Assembly: GCA_903813345.2 (NCBI GenBank)
Contig: CAIIXF020000010.1
Location: 15,492,181 to 15,556,180, forward strand
DNA: 64,000 nt
From: Owenia fusiformis
Lineage: Eukaryota > Annelida > Polychaeta > Sabellida > Oweniidae
Direction of reading: 5' to 3'
A program made the position numbers and the translations under genes. Below, piece by piece: positions 39,901 through 54,900 of this stretch. The stretch's first letter is position 1, and each line of letters opens with the position of its first letter. Under the pieces are notes generated by a model. The model did no database searches and was not told where the DNA came from. It saw only the letters and a list, made by a program, of their open reading frames with translations.

Positions 39901-42900
39901 AATGGTATTGTGGATAAGTTGACCCAGTACTTCAGTAATGTCCGTGGTCCAGTGGATGGTGATGTCCAGGGGGCGAACTTCCTTCTGCATAGTCTCAATC
40001 TACTTACTGCCATCACTAGAGTCTCTGCAGTCAGGTATATACATGTAGTGTGTTATTGATACATGGTTACACAAAGATGCAATCTTCCTTTTGAAATAAC
40101 TTTCTCAATTATCATGGGATCTTCATGAATTTTCATAAAAAGATAGAGTGTTCGATGTAGGAGATAATGGTGAACTTACATGGGATTGACAAAATCAATG
40201 ACAAAATGTTTTCCATTAGGTTCCCCGTTTCCCATCATCATATAAAAAATTTATTCTATGAATGTGACTTATCTCTTGGAAATAGTTATTTATCTAGAAA
40301 TTATATTTCAAAATCCTATCTTGAATGAAATGTAATTTTTGTTCATCATTTATTGCTATGATCTTTGTAAAATAGCTTTGGTCTCTTTACAAATGGTGTT
40401 CATATCATTTTATAGGCGTAACAATATATTTGAGAAAAGCCGTATTGAGGATACATCACAACTCATCTCAACTCTCCGTGTCACTGAACTCGTGGGGATT
40501 GTGTCTCTGATGTATGGCATGTTACTGCACAGTGGAGCCCCAGCCAGGGGTGACAATACACCCCCAGAACTGCCCACCCCCACCCTGAATGTCACAATTT
40601 CTGGTATCAAGATGCTCAACCATATTGCTGCCTTAGACCTCTGCATGCTTCAGGTACAATCAACAGATATTTTAATTTATTCAATGATGGTGAAATTAAG
40701 CATTCTGATTGGCCCATGTGATTGTAAAAAATATTTTCACGCTATGTGATAAAAAAGTATAACACTCTGATGACACCGGATCAGACACTGTCATCTAAAA
40801 CATCATTGAATTCTCATAAAATCTAGAAAATATTTTGCCTTTAAGATGGTTTCAGAAAGATGTGGTACAGAATTCCTCAGGCTCAAAGTTTTCTGGATTA
40901 CAATTGCAATCAATTTATTGCAAATTTTTACAATGGTCTATTACTTGGTTGTTTTGGTTCTTCACAGAAACTGCCATTTTCTATTTTTGTCTAGAATTTA
41001 ATATTATATTTTCTTCTAGTATATGTAGAATTCCATATAGAATGAAATAGAAATATTCTCATATATTTTTGTGTAAGGGGCACTCTATATATACTTAATA
41101 ATCTAAAGTGCCCGAGGTGTCTGTAAAAATAGAGTACCACATATTCTAAGTTGTATTTGATAGACTCCATACAATACTAAATGAGGTATTTTCTTATAGC
41201 TTTAGTTACTGTTTGAGTGAAAGGACAATGTTTCATGTAACATTTGTGTGGAATCTTCTTTTCTTTTTCTTTTGTGCAATAGACACAGAAAAAAATTGAA
41301 GAAATCTCGTAATTACCTCATGCTTAATAATCTAAGAACATCATTATGTTAAAATCAGGAAAATTACCATGTGATGCACGATTCGACTCTACCTGTCTAA
41401 TAAAGAAATACATGTTGCTACTTAGTAGGCTAATAAAGTTGATGTTTTTCTGTGTATTAGGTATAATTTATGATGAGGGCATCAATCTATGACTGTTTGG
41501 CTGTTAGGTTCCTAACCAACAAATTTCATGTCTGTGTTGAATTTATCATAATCTGTATAAATATCAATAAAATGAATGATTACATCGTATGTTTATAAAA
41601 ATTGATGTTAAAAACAAATGTCTCTCTGTTATTCACATCCCTCTCTTTTTTATGTGTTAAGTGATTTGTCTTCTTAGTTTAGATTAAAATTAAATGTTGT
41701 TATATTTTGTGAGGGGGTATATGGTGTTAATCCTCTGTTCTGTACAACTGATTACACAGAATCCATTAGACGAGACCTTCTCATCGATCCAATAATTTTG
41801 GTGACTTAGATCCTATCTAGATTTATTTTTTGTTGATACCCTATCATTCATTGTATATATGATGTTAAGTATCTGCATATGATATTGCCCTTTGTGCTTT
41901 TCCATTAACTTTAAAAATTGTGAAAGCAACAGTTTTATTGTCAAAATGAAGCGAAACATGCTAAAAACAACGATAATTGCTAGCGGTCGGGTTATTCCTT
42001 TTTTCTAATACATAAAATGGAGCCATGTTTATTAGATTGAGGTTACAATTACAAATGAAACAATTATTCATTTTTGTACCATGATATCAGATTAAAAGGA
42101 TATGATACAGCCGCTGTGTAATGAATGAGTTTCTAATCGTTGATAAATGACATTACTTTCTATCTTTGACAAAAGATCAATCATATAAATACTGGAAAAC
42201 ATGTTTTAAATCTTGGAATATATTACGTATATTTTACTAATTCAGAATTTTGAAGTATTCTTGCTTAATGGTAACAAAACTTTTTCAGGATCATTGATTT
42301 CAAAGGCAATGTTATGAATTTGTGACATTTAGAACTCACGATTAGGAAAATCTGTGAATTGACGAAGTCAGCGAAATCAGCATGTTTTATAGAAACATGG
42401 TGTATAAATATAATATAGGACTGTTTGCCTCAAACAATAGTCTTAATCACTCATATATATCCCTCACCAAGTAGAAACTAGCTCATCTTGTATCTGCCTC
42501 AGGTGAGAATACAACACAATTACTAATCAGCATTTTCTCTTCGGGCTTCTTGCAGATTAAAAAGCAGAGCTGAAAAATTACGAAACTGTTTCTCTGAATT
42601 GTCATATTTCAGAAATCATATTTAACATGCCAAATAATACCTAATAATCATACAAATGTAAATGTTGTTATTAAAAGCACTGTTTGAACCAAGGACATTT
42701 TGATTTGAGAAATGTACTTTAAGTTGAAATGTGATTTTCATTTCTGAAAACAAGGTAGAAAATTAGATGTTTCATTGCTCCGGGCCATCTCTTGATAGAT
42801 GACGAAAATACCAAGAAACAATAATAAATATGACTCGTATCTTATCACAATTTTTCATCATCCCATGGAGCAGAGGTCAGTAGGGATATAGAAAAGCCAT

Positions 42901-45900
42901 TGGCCTGTCTTTCCATTCATCTGTCCAGGTGATAACTCAAAAACCAGTTGACAGATTTGGTTTAAATTCTTTAAGACCTCTGCTCAAAAGGGAATTTTCA
43001 ATATGGCTGCTCAATTCAAAATGACCACCATAAAAATGTAATTGTTGATAGTGAAGATTTTGCCAAAAATAGACACCACTACTACTACCTGCTTATTTTT
43101 ATTTTTCAAAATGATGAGTGATTTGAAAAACATTTTTTGTTCTTGTGGAGTTGCTGTTTTTCTAGTTTATAGATACGAGCGTATGTATTACAAATATTAT
43201 CACAATGCATATGGTGAAATATGATTTTCGGAATTATAGTGTTGATTATCATTTAATCATCAATTTCTCAATGCATGTGTTTATATTACAGTATTTTGAA
43301 ACAAAAAATATTTTCGTGCCGAAAATTTTGAATTAAAGAGACTGTCTGGTCTTAAAAAATATTAAAGGAAAAGAATATGGCTGGTTTGATACGTTACCTA
43401 ATTGAAGTTTCCTGTCATGTTATGCCAGACATTGAAGCTCAAGACATTATCACTCGTTTAGAATGAAAATAGATGCACTTTATAGTTTATAATGTATTAA
43501 AAGAAAGTAGATATGCTGACTGTAGAGCCAAACAATCTTATGATTATAATGGATTGTGATCTGCAAGTAGGCCCTGGCCTGAATTGCGTCAATGTATTTT
43601 TCTATGGGTTTTAACATCGCCTCTGTGCAGTCTCCTAGATGTAATGGTTTAGCGTGGTAGTGCATTTAGCTATGATATGGTCTTAATGGATTAACTGAGT
43701 AACTTCCTCTTAATGTGTAGCTTTTAAAACCCTCTCTGCCCCAGTGTACATTAGACTGGGAATCTCCAGTATCAAACCAGATCACTCTCTAATTGTCAAA
43801 CAGTTCACAGGAAAGTAAATTTCAGTCTGAAAATTTTTGATTTTTAAAAAATTAAATGTATGTTAATTGGATAAGTATGAATGAAATAATTGAATTCGTT
43901 TCAACCATCGAAATACGATATTACAGGATTAAAACAAAAGTGTGAGTATTTTTGAGTTTTTAAAATTGTTTTGGTCAATTGTTTTATAGCTGTGTGGACA
44001 GTAGTGCAATTTGCGGCCAGCACAACAAAACATCAGTAATATATGAGCCTCGCAATATTCATCAGGTCATTTTGGAACACACAATTATTTCCGAAACATA
44101 TGGCGTCCTACATTTAGGCTTGTCTCAGTCAGGGGGAAACTAAAATAATTTTCCCTAATTGGAAAACTCAGGGAACTTTAAAAATGCAAAAATATTCACA
44201 GAATTTAAGAATTTTGCAATGTATGAAATACCATACAAAACATTTAAATGAAATACAATTGCTTTCAGTGGATTTTTATTTGTCTATTTTATATTAGTTT
44301 CTCTTTGGTTAAGAATTAAGACGGGGAATGTCATGGTTGTATCAGGAAAAGTCGTGGAATTTAGATTTGAAAATATTCTGGCAACCTTGCTAATGGTGAG
44401 CAAATCAAGTATTAAGAGCATTGCTCTTGGGAAAAATCCTGGTCATTGAAATTTTTGTTACATTATATACCAGATTTTCAATAATATTATTCACAAAATA
44501 AATCATTATTGTTTTGGTACAAATAAATCCCTGATTTTCTTAACACTGAATTTATGTGCATAATTCTGTTGATTCAATTTGTGAAATAATAAATGATAGA
44601 TAAATAATGAATTCAAATCAATTTGATTAAAAGACAATGGGTTGATGCTTTAGGAATAGTAAGTAATATGTCTTCAATTAGCTAAAATTTGAATTTATTC
44701 ATGTTCAGATATGTTACGATCCAATTATCCAATTATTTTGGAATATTTTATATTTTCAGGAGGCTTTGGGAGAAGAAGGAACATCATTACAGTTCCGCCA
44801 TATTGCAAGTTACCTAATATGGTATTGCTGTCAGCGAGAATGTGAGGATTTACTCCATGAGGTGATTGTTTGTGTCGGACATTTTAGTGCCCTCTGCAAT
44901 GACAATCAGGTACTCCTATTTTTTAAGAGCTGAGAAATACTTGATGTGATAGATATTGTTTTTTACGACAGAATATTGAAAATTATCCATTCCTCATAAA
45001 TATACTCAATCAGTTATTTTGTTGCAAGAAATCATGAAAATATATTTTTCTTTGTATAAAATAATGTTCCATTCTGGATGAAATAAGAAATATATTTCAT
45101 GATGCAATATTTTGCTAAATGCTGTTTTTATTCTCAAACATAATTCACTGTGAATTTATTGTATTATGCAATAAAATTCTGTGTTCTGTGTTATAACCTC
45201 ATATAAAGTATCATCTGACAACAGTTAACAATCATTGTTTGATGCGATGTCTAAAAGGTTACTGACTTGTGAGATGTCCGCATTAAGAACGAATAATATC
45301 CACCATGAAATAGAAATAGAAAATATACTATTTAGATAAAATATTTTGAAAAAATACGATTGAAATAATATATCAAGGTGCTCTTGGTTTATACATTACC
45401 CATATTGAAACAATGACACAATCCCTTATATTGCATTCTAATATTCATGATACCTTCCCTCCAACAATAGAACGTTGCGTGACAGAATTTATTAACGTAC
45501 CTTCCTCAACCATAAAAAATAATCATTCACAGCTTTTAATAACAATTATCCCTATTACCACCATGATTCACTCGCTCAAATGCTTCTAGGTGGGATTTGG
45601 AAGTTACATCTCTCAAGATTATAAATAGAAGATACTAAATACTTGCATTATTGCAAATATTAACTCATGTTGAAGCTTTGCATGTAGAAATATAGATGTT
45701 CAACTTGTTAGTGTATTTTTTGTCACACTTTTTCAAAGTGCTATAATAGTTTACATTTGGTGCAGAATGTTTTGTGACCTAATTATGTTAAATCTAGGGT
45801 ATTGATTTTGGATAGTAAAGCTTTAAGCCTGTACGACCCCCCCCCCCCTAACCTCATCTCCAGGTAGGTGAAGTCATTAGAAAGGGAGGTCCAAAGAAGC

Positions 45901-48900
45901 ATTGAAAATATTTGGATGGTAATTTTTACAAATAAACAATAGTCTGAAAAAATATTTTTTAAGTGTTTTCCCATCGAGTGATAAACCACAGAGGTCATAA
46001 TTAATCCGCTGTCTAAAGCAGTAAAAATTTTGCTATTGTTTTATTTGACTCAACAATTTATGTTGTTGTTGCGGTGAAAAAATTCTCCGTCAATGGCTAA
46101 TGGAACAACAGACCACCTGAGCCTTTCTATACATGTGTACCCTTCAAAACGATAACCCGCTATTATCATTATTTTACACATAAAAATATCTTTTGATGAT
46201 ATATTAAAGGATTAAATGAAACAAAGGGAGTTATTATAAAAGGGAAACCATGCACAAATATAAAAGAGTTAGTCCGGCAGATTTTTAAAGAAAGTTTCTG
46301 ACCTAAGATTTTATTTCGAAAGGGTATGTAACTTTTTATAACTCCAGATCTGCAAAACAATAATTTGTTTGCAAGATCAGTGTCTGTATTTGTTATTTCT
46401 GTCTACATCTGGGATTTTAAGATTTCATTCCTAACTAATTCTGTTTAAAAACAACCAGTTACATAAGAAAGCATAACTGGCAACATTTGAAAAGTAGAAA
46501 ATACATGAATAAATGCTTATCAAATAATGTAAAACAAATCCATAATGATATTTATAAGATTGATACTCAAAATATAATTTAAACATCTCAAATTAAGATA
46601 TGAAGGATTAAATGAATATAATGAGCTATTTTTACCTAATTAATTCCAGCTTCTATATTTTGAGAAAACATAACAACTAACAATGGAATATCATTGATTT
46701 AACAATTTTATTAGTATTATACTAATACTGTATACATTTCTAATTAATTCAGAAGATACCTGCTAAAGAGAGGAATACAACATGTTAAGTAGGTTGTCAC
46801 AGCATTCCTTTAGCGATCTGAATTACGGAATAAACCTTCATGTATAACTCACAAAGTATATAAAATCTTTGTATTTACCTATAAGGACAACGTCTTGGAG
46901 GTTCTTGACTGTTTTATTTTATCCTCGTAGAAAAGTTTTTAAATTTGCTTACAAGAGGCAAAACAAATCAGAATTTTTTTATTGAATTTCCAAGCGTAGG
47001 TTATAATTTTTGAAAGATACAGGAATTAGTTTGTAACCGAACTCCTAGAAATCTATACACGACACAATCCGAGAAGCTAATACTTTCGATCTTTGGCCCA
47101 GTTGGATCACGTTTTATCCTGCATCCATTAGCGGGTCAAAGGTTATAATGGCTATCGGCACAATGCGGGAAGATTCACTGCAAACACGACGGGATAGTTT
47201 TTGAATAATAAGAGAAAAACATCTATTGATTGTGTATTATGTTTCCCTCTTTTTCATTGGCATCAACATCCCCCAAGGAACGCTTAATTACAGTTGCTAA
47301 TGATTCAATGTATTTCATACTCAATATAATATACAGACAGAACAATAAAGATTCATTATTTTTAGCAGTGTGACATTTCATACGTTGAATAAGTCACGTG
47401 TAACAAGAGTTACATTTCTTGATATCTATTTTTTTAGATAATATTTAATGACAACATCTTGATTTTATACTTGAAGACAATTTTGTAATTCTTAGATTTT
47501 CACTCTGTTATCAGAGGCAATAAAACAAATAGTTGGACAGAATATTTAAGACTTCCTTTGGTTTGGAACTACTTTTCCATTTAATTTTATTGTTTAGTTG
47601 TTTAGTGATACAGTGTGCATTAACAGAAGAGGTGTAAAGAATGTAGAAAGTCAATGAATGCAATGATTTTCATGCTTATAACAATGGATTAAGGAATTTC
47701 CGTAGCTGTTCCGTAGTATATAGTAGCCCGGACAGAATTGTTCAATGGTCACTTTTTCTTAAATAACTTTTTTAATTTTCAGTATTATCAAAATCTGATT
47801 ACATATTTGAAAACTAGAGTGAAATTCTGACATACAAAAAAAATATTTAAGGAACAGCTCTTAATTTGTTGATATTACAGGCAAATTAAGTTATTAAAGA
47901 AAAAGTGACCATTGAACAATTCTGTCCGGGCTACTATGGATTATATTGTACCCAATGATAGTCCTGTATACATCTCAGTTTTGAAGTGCAAATCAATTAA
48001 CCCATCCTAATACGTGTGTGATCAACCTCCCAAAAACTATGCATCGATTGAAGATATGAAGAGCTCATTGATTTAAGATGACTACATACAAAGAAACTAT
48101 GCATTAATTGAAGATACATACACACAAGGAAACTTACTTGATTGAACATACAAACAATTTTTATTTATTTATCTTGACAGTGGCTCACATGCATGCATAG
48201 TTATGAAAGGAGCGTGGGCATTCATTAAGAAGTTATGTACATATAAAAACCCTCAATTCACTAAAATAATGATGATCATGCCATGGTTTACAAATCACAA
48301 ACATTTTTATCAAAATTTTGCATTCAGATTATTTTATTTTATTAATCATAATTCTGTTCTAATCATTTTTATTATTATTTTATTATGGTGTGTATTGTAT
48401 CAAAAAATCAATTTGCTTTTAATTTGTAATAGAAGTGACAATTAAATGTAACAATTAGAATAAAATATATTGGGATGATCAATCATACTTTATCATATTT
48501 TATGACCTGAATATGACACTTAATATGTACTGGATTAATTTACTAATTTTCATATTCTTCTGGTATGCAAAATAGTGTACCACTATATCTTTTTGTACTA
48601 CAAGTATAAAGGCATGGTTTTCTCGCATTTTATTCTCTTTTACAAGTATTTTATTCGAGCATTTTATTATATTTTTTGCCAGTTTTATTAAACATTCTGG
48701 CAAAAGGCAAAAGGAATTAACAAAACAGGTAGAATTAATGATGTTTTAATTAGGCAATTTTCATTAGAATTTCTTAACAGGTAAAACAAATGAAAAACAA
48801 AATTATTATTAAAAATTATAATTATAACTCGGTAAAAACAACTATAGAAAATCTTGTGTTGCTGGATAACTATAATGAAAACCCTTGATTTGTGTTCTTT

Positions 48901-51900
48901 TCATTTTGGAATAATGTTTGAATGTCAAATGTTTCTACTGAATCTTATATAACGTTTTCTATACTGGACAGTGAGATAGATGCGGAATTATCCATCCCAC
49001 TCCCTAGATACAATAGATATTCCCGCACATACCTCGTATGTCAGCGGTTAAGAGATACAAGTTAATACTGATGCTGAAATTATGATACTCATAGCTGATG
49101 AATATATTCTACAAGTTAATCTTATTGAGGAAATTGACTCCAAAGCGAGCAAGTGTAAACAATTTTCTCAACCTCAAATGATGTTAGAATCCCAATGACA
49201 TCTTCAGATATCTTGATTTGCAGCTCAAATTGCCGATCTTCCTTCCCTGAAATCTGAGTCTGTGTGGTTATCCTAATTTGCTTATGTGATAACATAATGA
49301 TAGTATTGGCTACATTCCCTTGTATTAAACTTTCTTTGAACTTTTTTCTAGTATTAACTATAGGTTCTTTGGTCAAAATTTGGGGGATTTTGGAATTTCG
49401 TTCTGTTCATGTCATGTTACACTATGCAGCCAGTTTTTTGTCTTTGTGATATTCTGAAGGGAAGAAGTTGGAAATTTAATTTCAGAGTTGTCTTCAAATT
49501 ATTGTATTATTTTACCATGTTTGTGATGATTAGACAGTGTCTCACATCCAATTTGTAACATATCTACCCTCACATGTAATATAATTATTACTAAATAATA
49601 ATTTTTCATCATTTAAAAATGATTAATTTGAAATCTTCACGGGGGTGCAAAATAAGATATCATAATAGATATCATGTAACAGATATTAGCTGGCAGACAA
49701 TGCTTTATTTTAATTATTTAAGATTTTCTAGGCTTTTTTCTAGGTCTCTTTTTCAAGAATTGGCCACCAGGTGGCAAACATTAAATGAAGGAAAATGAAA
49801 ATTTGAAAGATTTAAAATTATTTATGGAAATATTGGGAGAGAAAGAACTTGGTTTTTCAAATTCAAACATTCACATTTTGGCCAATAAAAAAGAATATTT
49901 AATCTTGTATTGATACAAATTTTATAAACTTTCTATTATAATTTGCATTTGAAAATATTTTAATCTGTAAAAGAGTCAGTCTTCTAAACTACATTGTAAT
50001 GAGCATAAATTCAGATTGTAATATACAATTTTGATTTCTCGAGAAATTACTTATGTGTCAATATAACACTGTCTTTTTATATAGCCACCACAAGTGGTCA
50101 CATATTCTTATAGTCTTCAACTTTTTTGTGGATGGTGTTCAGTGGTCGGCGTCTGGAGTTATGAGTTTGGCATCTGTAACAAATGGCAGGTGGTGGCATT
50201 TTGCATATTAATGTCTTGTTTATTATTTATATCCATCTGATACTGGAACTGTGTCTGAAAAAATGACAAGCATAAGTGAATGAAAAATTGACTGATTAAG
50301 GCTATGCTTTGAACTGTCATGTCATGCTCCAATTCTTCACAATGTTTGCAATATTATATGTTCAATTTTATTTCTTCAGCTGTGTATTTTACCAAATACC
50401 CTCCCCTAGGTTATTCATGCTGCAACACATTTCTCTATAATTTCAGCTGTTTATTCAGTCAGGCCAGCCCCCCACAGTTCTCCAGCAACTATGCAGTCTA
50501 CCATTCCAGTATTTCAGTGATCGGAGACTGACCAATGTCTTGTTTCCCAGTTTGATTGCCTGTTGCTATGACAATGAGCCAAACACACTGATTCTGCAAC
50601 AAGAACTTAGCTGCTCCCTCCTTGCCAACTTTTTAGAGGTAGGTACAATATTAGACCCATATCTCAAATATAGGCTTTGCTCATTGAAATCTCGTTTTTA
50701 ATGAGATTTTGAGGAGTTGCATATTTAAGTAATGTAGTTAAGATCCAATACACTCTGATCTCATATACCACTGATTAAAAAAAACAGCCTGATATTTGCA
50801 CCATTAATAGATACAAATGTACTCATATATACTAAAGCATGAAACATTCCTTGCCTAGTAAAGAGCGTGACACATCCGAATTGCGTACACCTTATCATTT
50901 AAAAAAGATTACTTACTTCATGATCAAATTTTCAAACTGTGATATTTACAGAAGCAAATGTATCTATTGGTGATGCAACTTTTTGATCAACCCTTCTTGT
51001 AGGTGTGTTGTAGAATCAATTATGCTCAGAGGTCATTCAAGTAAAAATTCGGGAAAATGAACTCTTTAGAAAGTCTTCTATGTTTTTCATGAGAATTCTA
51101 GCTGACACCATGTGAAATATTGAACAATGTTCATTTTTGAGAAAGAACATTGTATTCATCAAGGAAGGAATGTCGTCCAAACTCAAAATTTTACAGTAAT
51201 ATCATTAATTTATTTTTCACTCAGTGAAAAAATGTTAAAAAATAAATTCAAACAAGTTCACATCCATATTCCCCAACTAAGCTGTACAACTCATTATGTT
51301 CTTGATTTAGAATTCTTCCAAAGATCTGAAGAAGCTTTTAGAATTTCGAAAACAATATCATATCCAGCAGATCGTATTGAAACTGGCAATTTTAGTTTTG
51401 TCTCTCGTAAGGTTCTAACTAATTGTGCTAAAAGGTTTTCGACATGAATCCATAAACTTTGGTCTAGTTTTGCTTTACACGGTCTGTACCCCCTGGTGAT
51501 GAGGATATTTAACAAGGTGTTGATCATCCATAAGGAGATTCCTCCGCACCAGCTTGTTTTCTTGTTGTTAGTGTTTCAGTGTTACTTGCAATCCAAACAT
51601 AACATTACCATGTTTTGGAGCTCGTTGGCTATGTAGCCAGGTTTATCATTTTACCATTACTATGTACTTTTTAAGTTTAATTGAGCATCCTATGAATAAA
51701 TATTAGAATCCTGAGGTCTTTGTTCAGCTGATAAAAAAGCATAAACAATAATCTATTGACATTATAGGCTAGTTATAAGACTTTTGGCTTTGTAGCTATG
51801 TCTTGTAAAATTAAGATTGTCTGTAATGTACTTTACTAGAGATCTAATCCAAATATATATGTTCTGTTGTGTTTATTTTAAAGTAGGATATTCATTGTTC

Positions 51901-54900
51901 ATTTTTACTTCTATATCATTAAAGAGTGTTACGTGTCTTCCCCAGTGTTTATGTTATGTGGAGCAATCTCATGTTTGAAAATAATACGTCAAATATTGTG
52001 CTAGATGATCTGCTTGCTTCAGATAAAATTTCTACCATTTTCAACAGAGAAGGTCTCTCACTATTTATACTCCCACCTCGATTGTCTCCTCCAATTGGTT
52101 AATATCAGGTCACATGATCTGTAGTGTGTCCCTGGGAGGTGACCTCCTGTTACATTTAGGGGATTGGTAGCTGGATATTTGATGTGGTAGATAATAGATG
52201 ACTATCAATACAATCTAATATGGCTGCTTTATTTTTGTTTATTGACAAAAACACATAACTATGACAAGCTTTCATTAGCTAAGAGTCAAGTTTTTTTTTT
52301 ATCATCTTTCATATTTATTGTAAGCACAAGTCATTTAGATACAATTACAAGGGGCAAAGCGCTGTAAGCATTAGATGTCCCCTTATATAATTAAACAATA
52401 AAGTACAATATTCATTTTAACCTGGATGTCACCTGTAAATGGTAGAATGCCTTGCAATGAAACAAAAGATAGGAGGGCTGCTGATATCCTGGGGGAGGGG
52501 TAGTATGTTGAGTTATAGTAAGTAAGAGTCAAGTTATAGTTGAGATGTCAAGTTCTACCAAAAAAAAGATTTACTATCAAGCTTTAACATATAGTAGATT
52601 TTATTATTCCAGTGTGTTATTTATAAACCACAGGACTAATTCATTAGCTAAAAGTTGCTATCATTTCATTGATATATTATGATTTCATTGATGGAAGTAA
52701 TCTAGTTTTAGAACACATTATCTTTGGTAAATAATTAAAATAATGTACTTGTTGACGTATCTGAAAGTGATGATCTTAGAAAATTTTTGGAATATTTTTC
52801 AACATATTTGATTTCCCAATCTACATCTAATCAAAGCCTATATAAATATCCACGTATAACTTTAAGCATTTCACATATCAGGGAGTATCTAAATTAAGAG
52901 AGGAGTATGGCACTATCCAGGCCTTTCTCTCATATGTAAATGGTTCAAAGTGGTTGGCCCTATATTTATAGTCCCTGGCTACTGACACTTGCATACTCTG
53001 TATGGTTTCTCATATAATTTGAAAAAGAAAAAACAATCAGAAAAAGCTCGCAGATTTTAATTGTTTTCTATATCACCATCAGAAGTAGTGACATATTGTT
53101 ATAGTCTCCAACTTTTTTGTGGATGGTGGTTGGTGTTCAGTGTTTGGCAGTTGGCTTTTGGCAGTCAGTATCTGTAACAAATGGCAGGGGGTGACATTTT
53201 GCATGTTAATTCTCATAAAAACCACAAAACATTCATGAAATACTATTAGCACCTCTCTAATGTAGAATACTATTATAGTCTCAAATGTTTGTGAATTAGA
53301 AATATGAATGGAAGTCATGAAAAATAATGAATTTGTGTTTGATAATATGTTTTTATTTATGACTAATTTGTATGTATCATTTACTAATCCAGTATCCTGT
53401 TCAGTGGCTTTCAGAGTGACAACCCATCAGTTTAACATATACTCACTCGTCTATTATTACTCGCGGAGTTGTACTTAATGCCTTTGTATAACATAAAAGT
53501 ATTTTATATAGTGAATAAATATAATATAATAGATATAATAGAAATGGTATGATACATGTAAAAAAACAAGATAATTAATTTTTGTGAGCAATTTTATAAG
53601 CTGGATCCAAATAATCACCTCTGATGTCATAACAACGATGTGTTGGTCACTACAGAGTTAGATATACATGTACAAAAGAATACAAAATGAGACTGAACTA
53701 ACTCCAAAATAATGATTCATGCGTGAATTAATTTACGAATTTTTACAGTTAATCTTACAAATTACATTGATTAAATTTTGACTTGTTAATCACGAAAATC
53801 GGGATGATTTCTGCTGGCATCTTGTCTATTGCTAATAAAAACTGATTGATATATTCATTAGCTAATAGTGAAAAAGTAAAAATAAATCATTGTAGATTTT
53901 GTTGTAATATTTAATCAACATGAGACGTCAAGTTGAAACTATAAGCAAGATTAAAATTATCGCAATGTCAGGGAATATTTAAGTATGAGTTATTGACATC
54001 ATTTCGTGAACATATTATTGTGAGCTCATGAGCTTTATATCATTGGTTTGACAAGAGGAGTCAAATGTTAGTGAAATTCTAGCACTTATGAGACCCGGAA
54101 TTTGCTCTGACAAAAATGAGTCTCTGAATCCTTGTCTTAGACCCCATCTTCCCATGTTTTTCCCTACCTCAGAAAAATTAAGGGGAATTGGTCTTAGATG
54201 TTTATAAAACCTCAACATGGACTTTCACTGCTAGGACACAAAGTTGTACCCTGAATTAAATGCTAGGCTACCACTTATGGTAATGTGAGGTTACCATTAC
54301 CAAATATGGAAGATTGAATTCTAGGCTACCATTACTAGTGAAGATTGAGTGCTAGGCTACCACAGCTCTTTGATTATGGCAGATCGAATACTAGGCTACT
54401 ACTACTTTTTAACTACACAAGATTGAATGCTGGGCTACCACTGCTCTTTAACTATGGAAGATTGACTGCTAGGCTACCACTGCTCTCTTACTATAGAAAA
54501 TTGAATGCTAGGCTACCACTGCTCTCTTACTATAGAAAATTGAATGCTAGGCTACCACTGCTCTCTTACTATAGAAAATTGAATGCTAGACTACCACTGC
54601 TCTCAAACTATGGAATATTGAATGCTAGGCTACCACTGCTCTCTTACTATAGAAAATTGAATGCTAGACTACCACTGCTCTCAAACTATGGAATATTGAA
54701 TGCTAGGCTACCACTACTCTTTGACTACAGAAGATTCAATCATAGGCTACCGCTGCTCTCTTACTATTGAAAATTGAATGCTGGGCTACCACTGCTCTTT
54801 AACTATGGAATATTAAATGCTAGGCTACCACTGCTCTCTTACTATAGAAAATTGAATGCTAGGCTACCACTGCTCTCAAACTATAGAATATTGAATGCTA

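Larger units (their letters stand above)
44910..50446 (+). other. intron 24, 5.5 kb
   Basis: Holds a motif copy at 45721-45750, a C-run at 45838-45848, a perfect-ended TIR element (47721-47936) and an ACAAATGG repeat copy (50082-50222). No gene seen. Confidence 0.65.

Noticed and set aside
39427-40059. 210-codon + frame as a stand-alone gene
   Set aside because: It is the splice-site array joined to exon 22; only 39888-40034 has homology.
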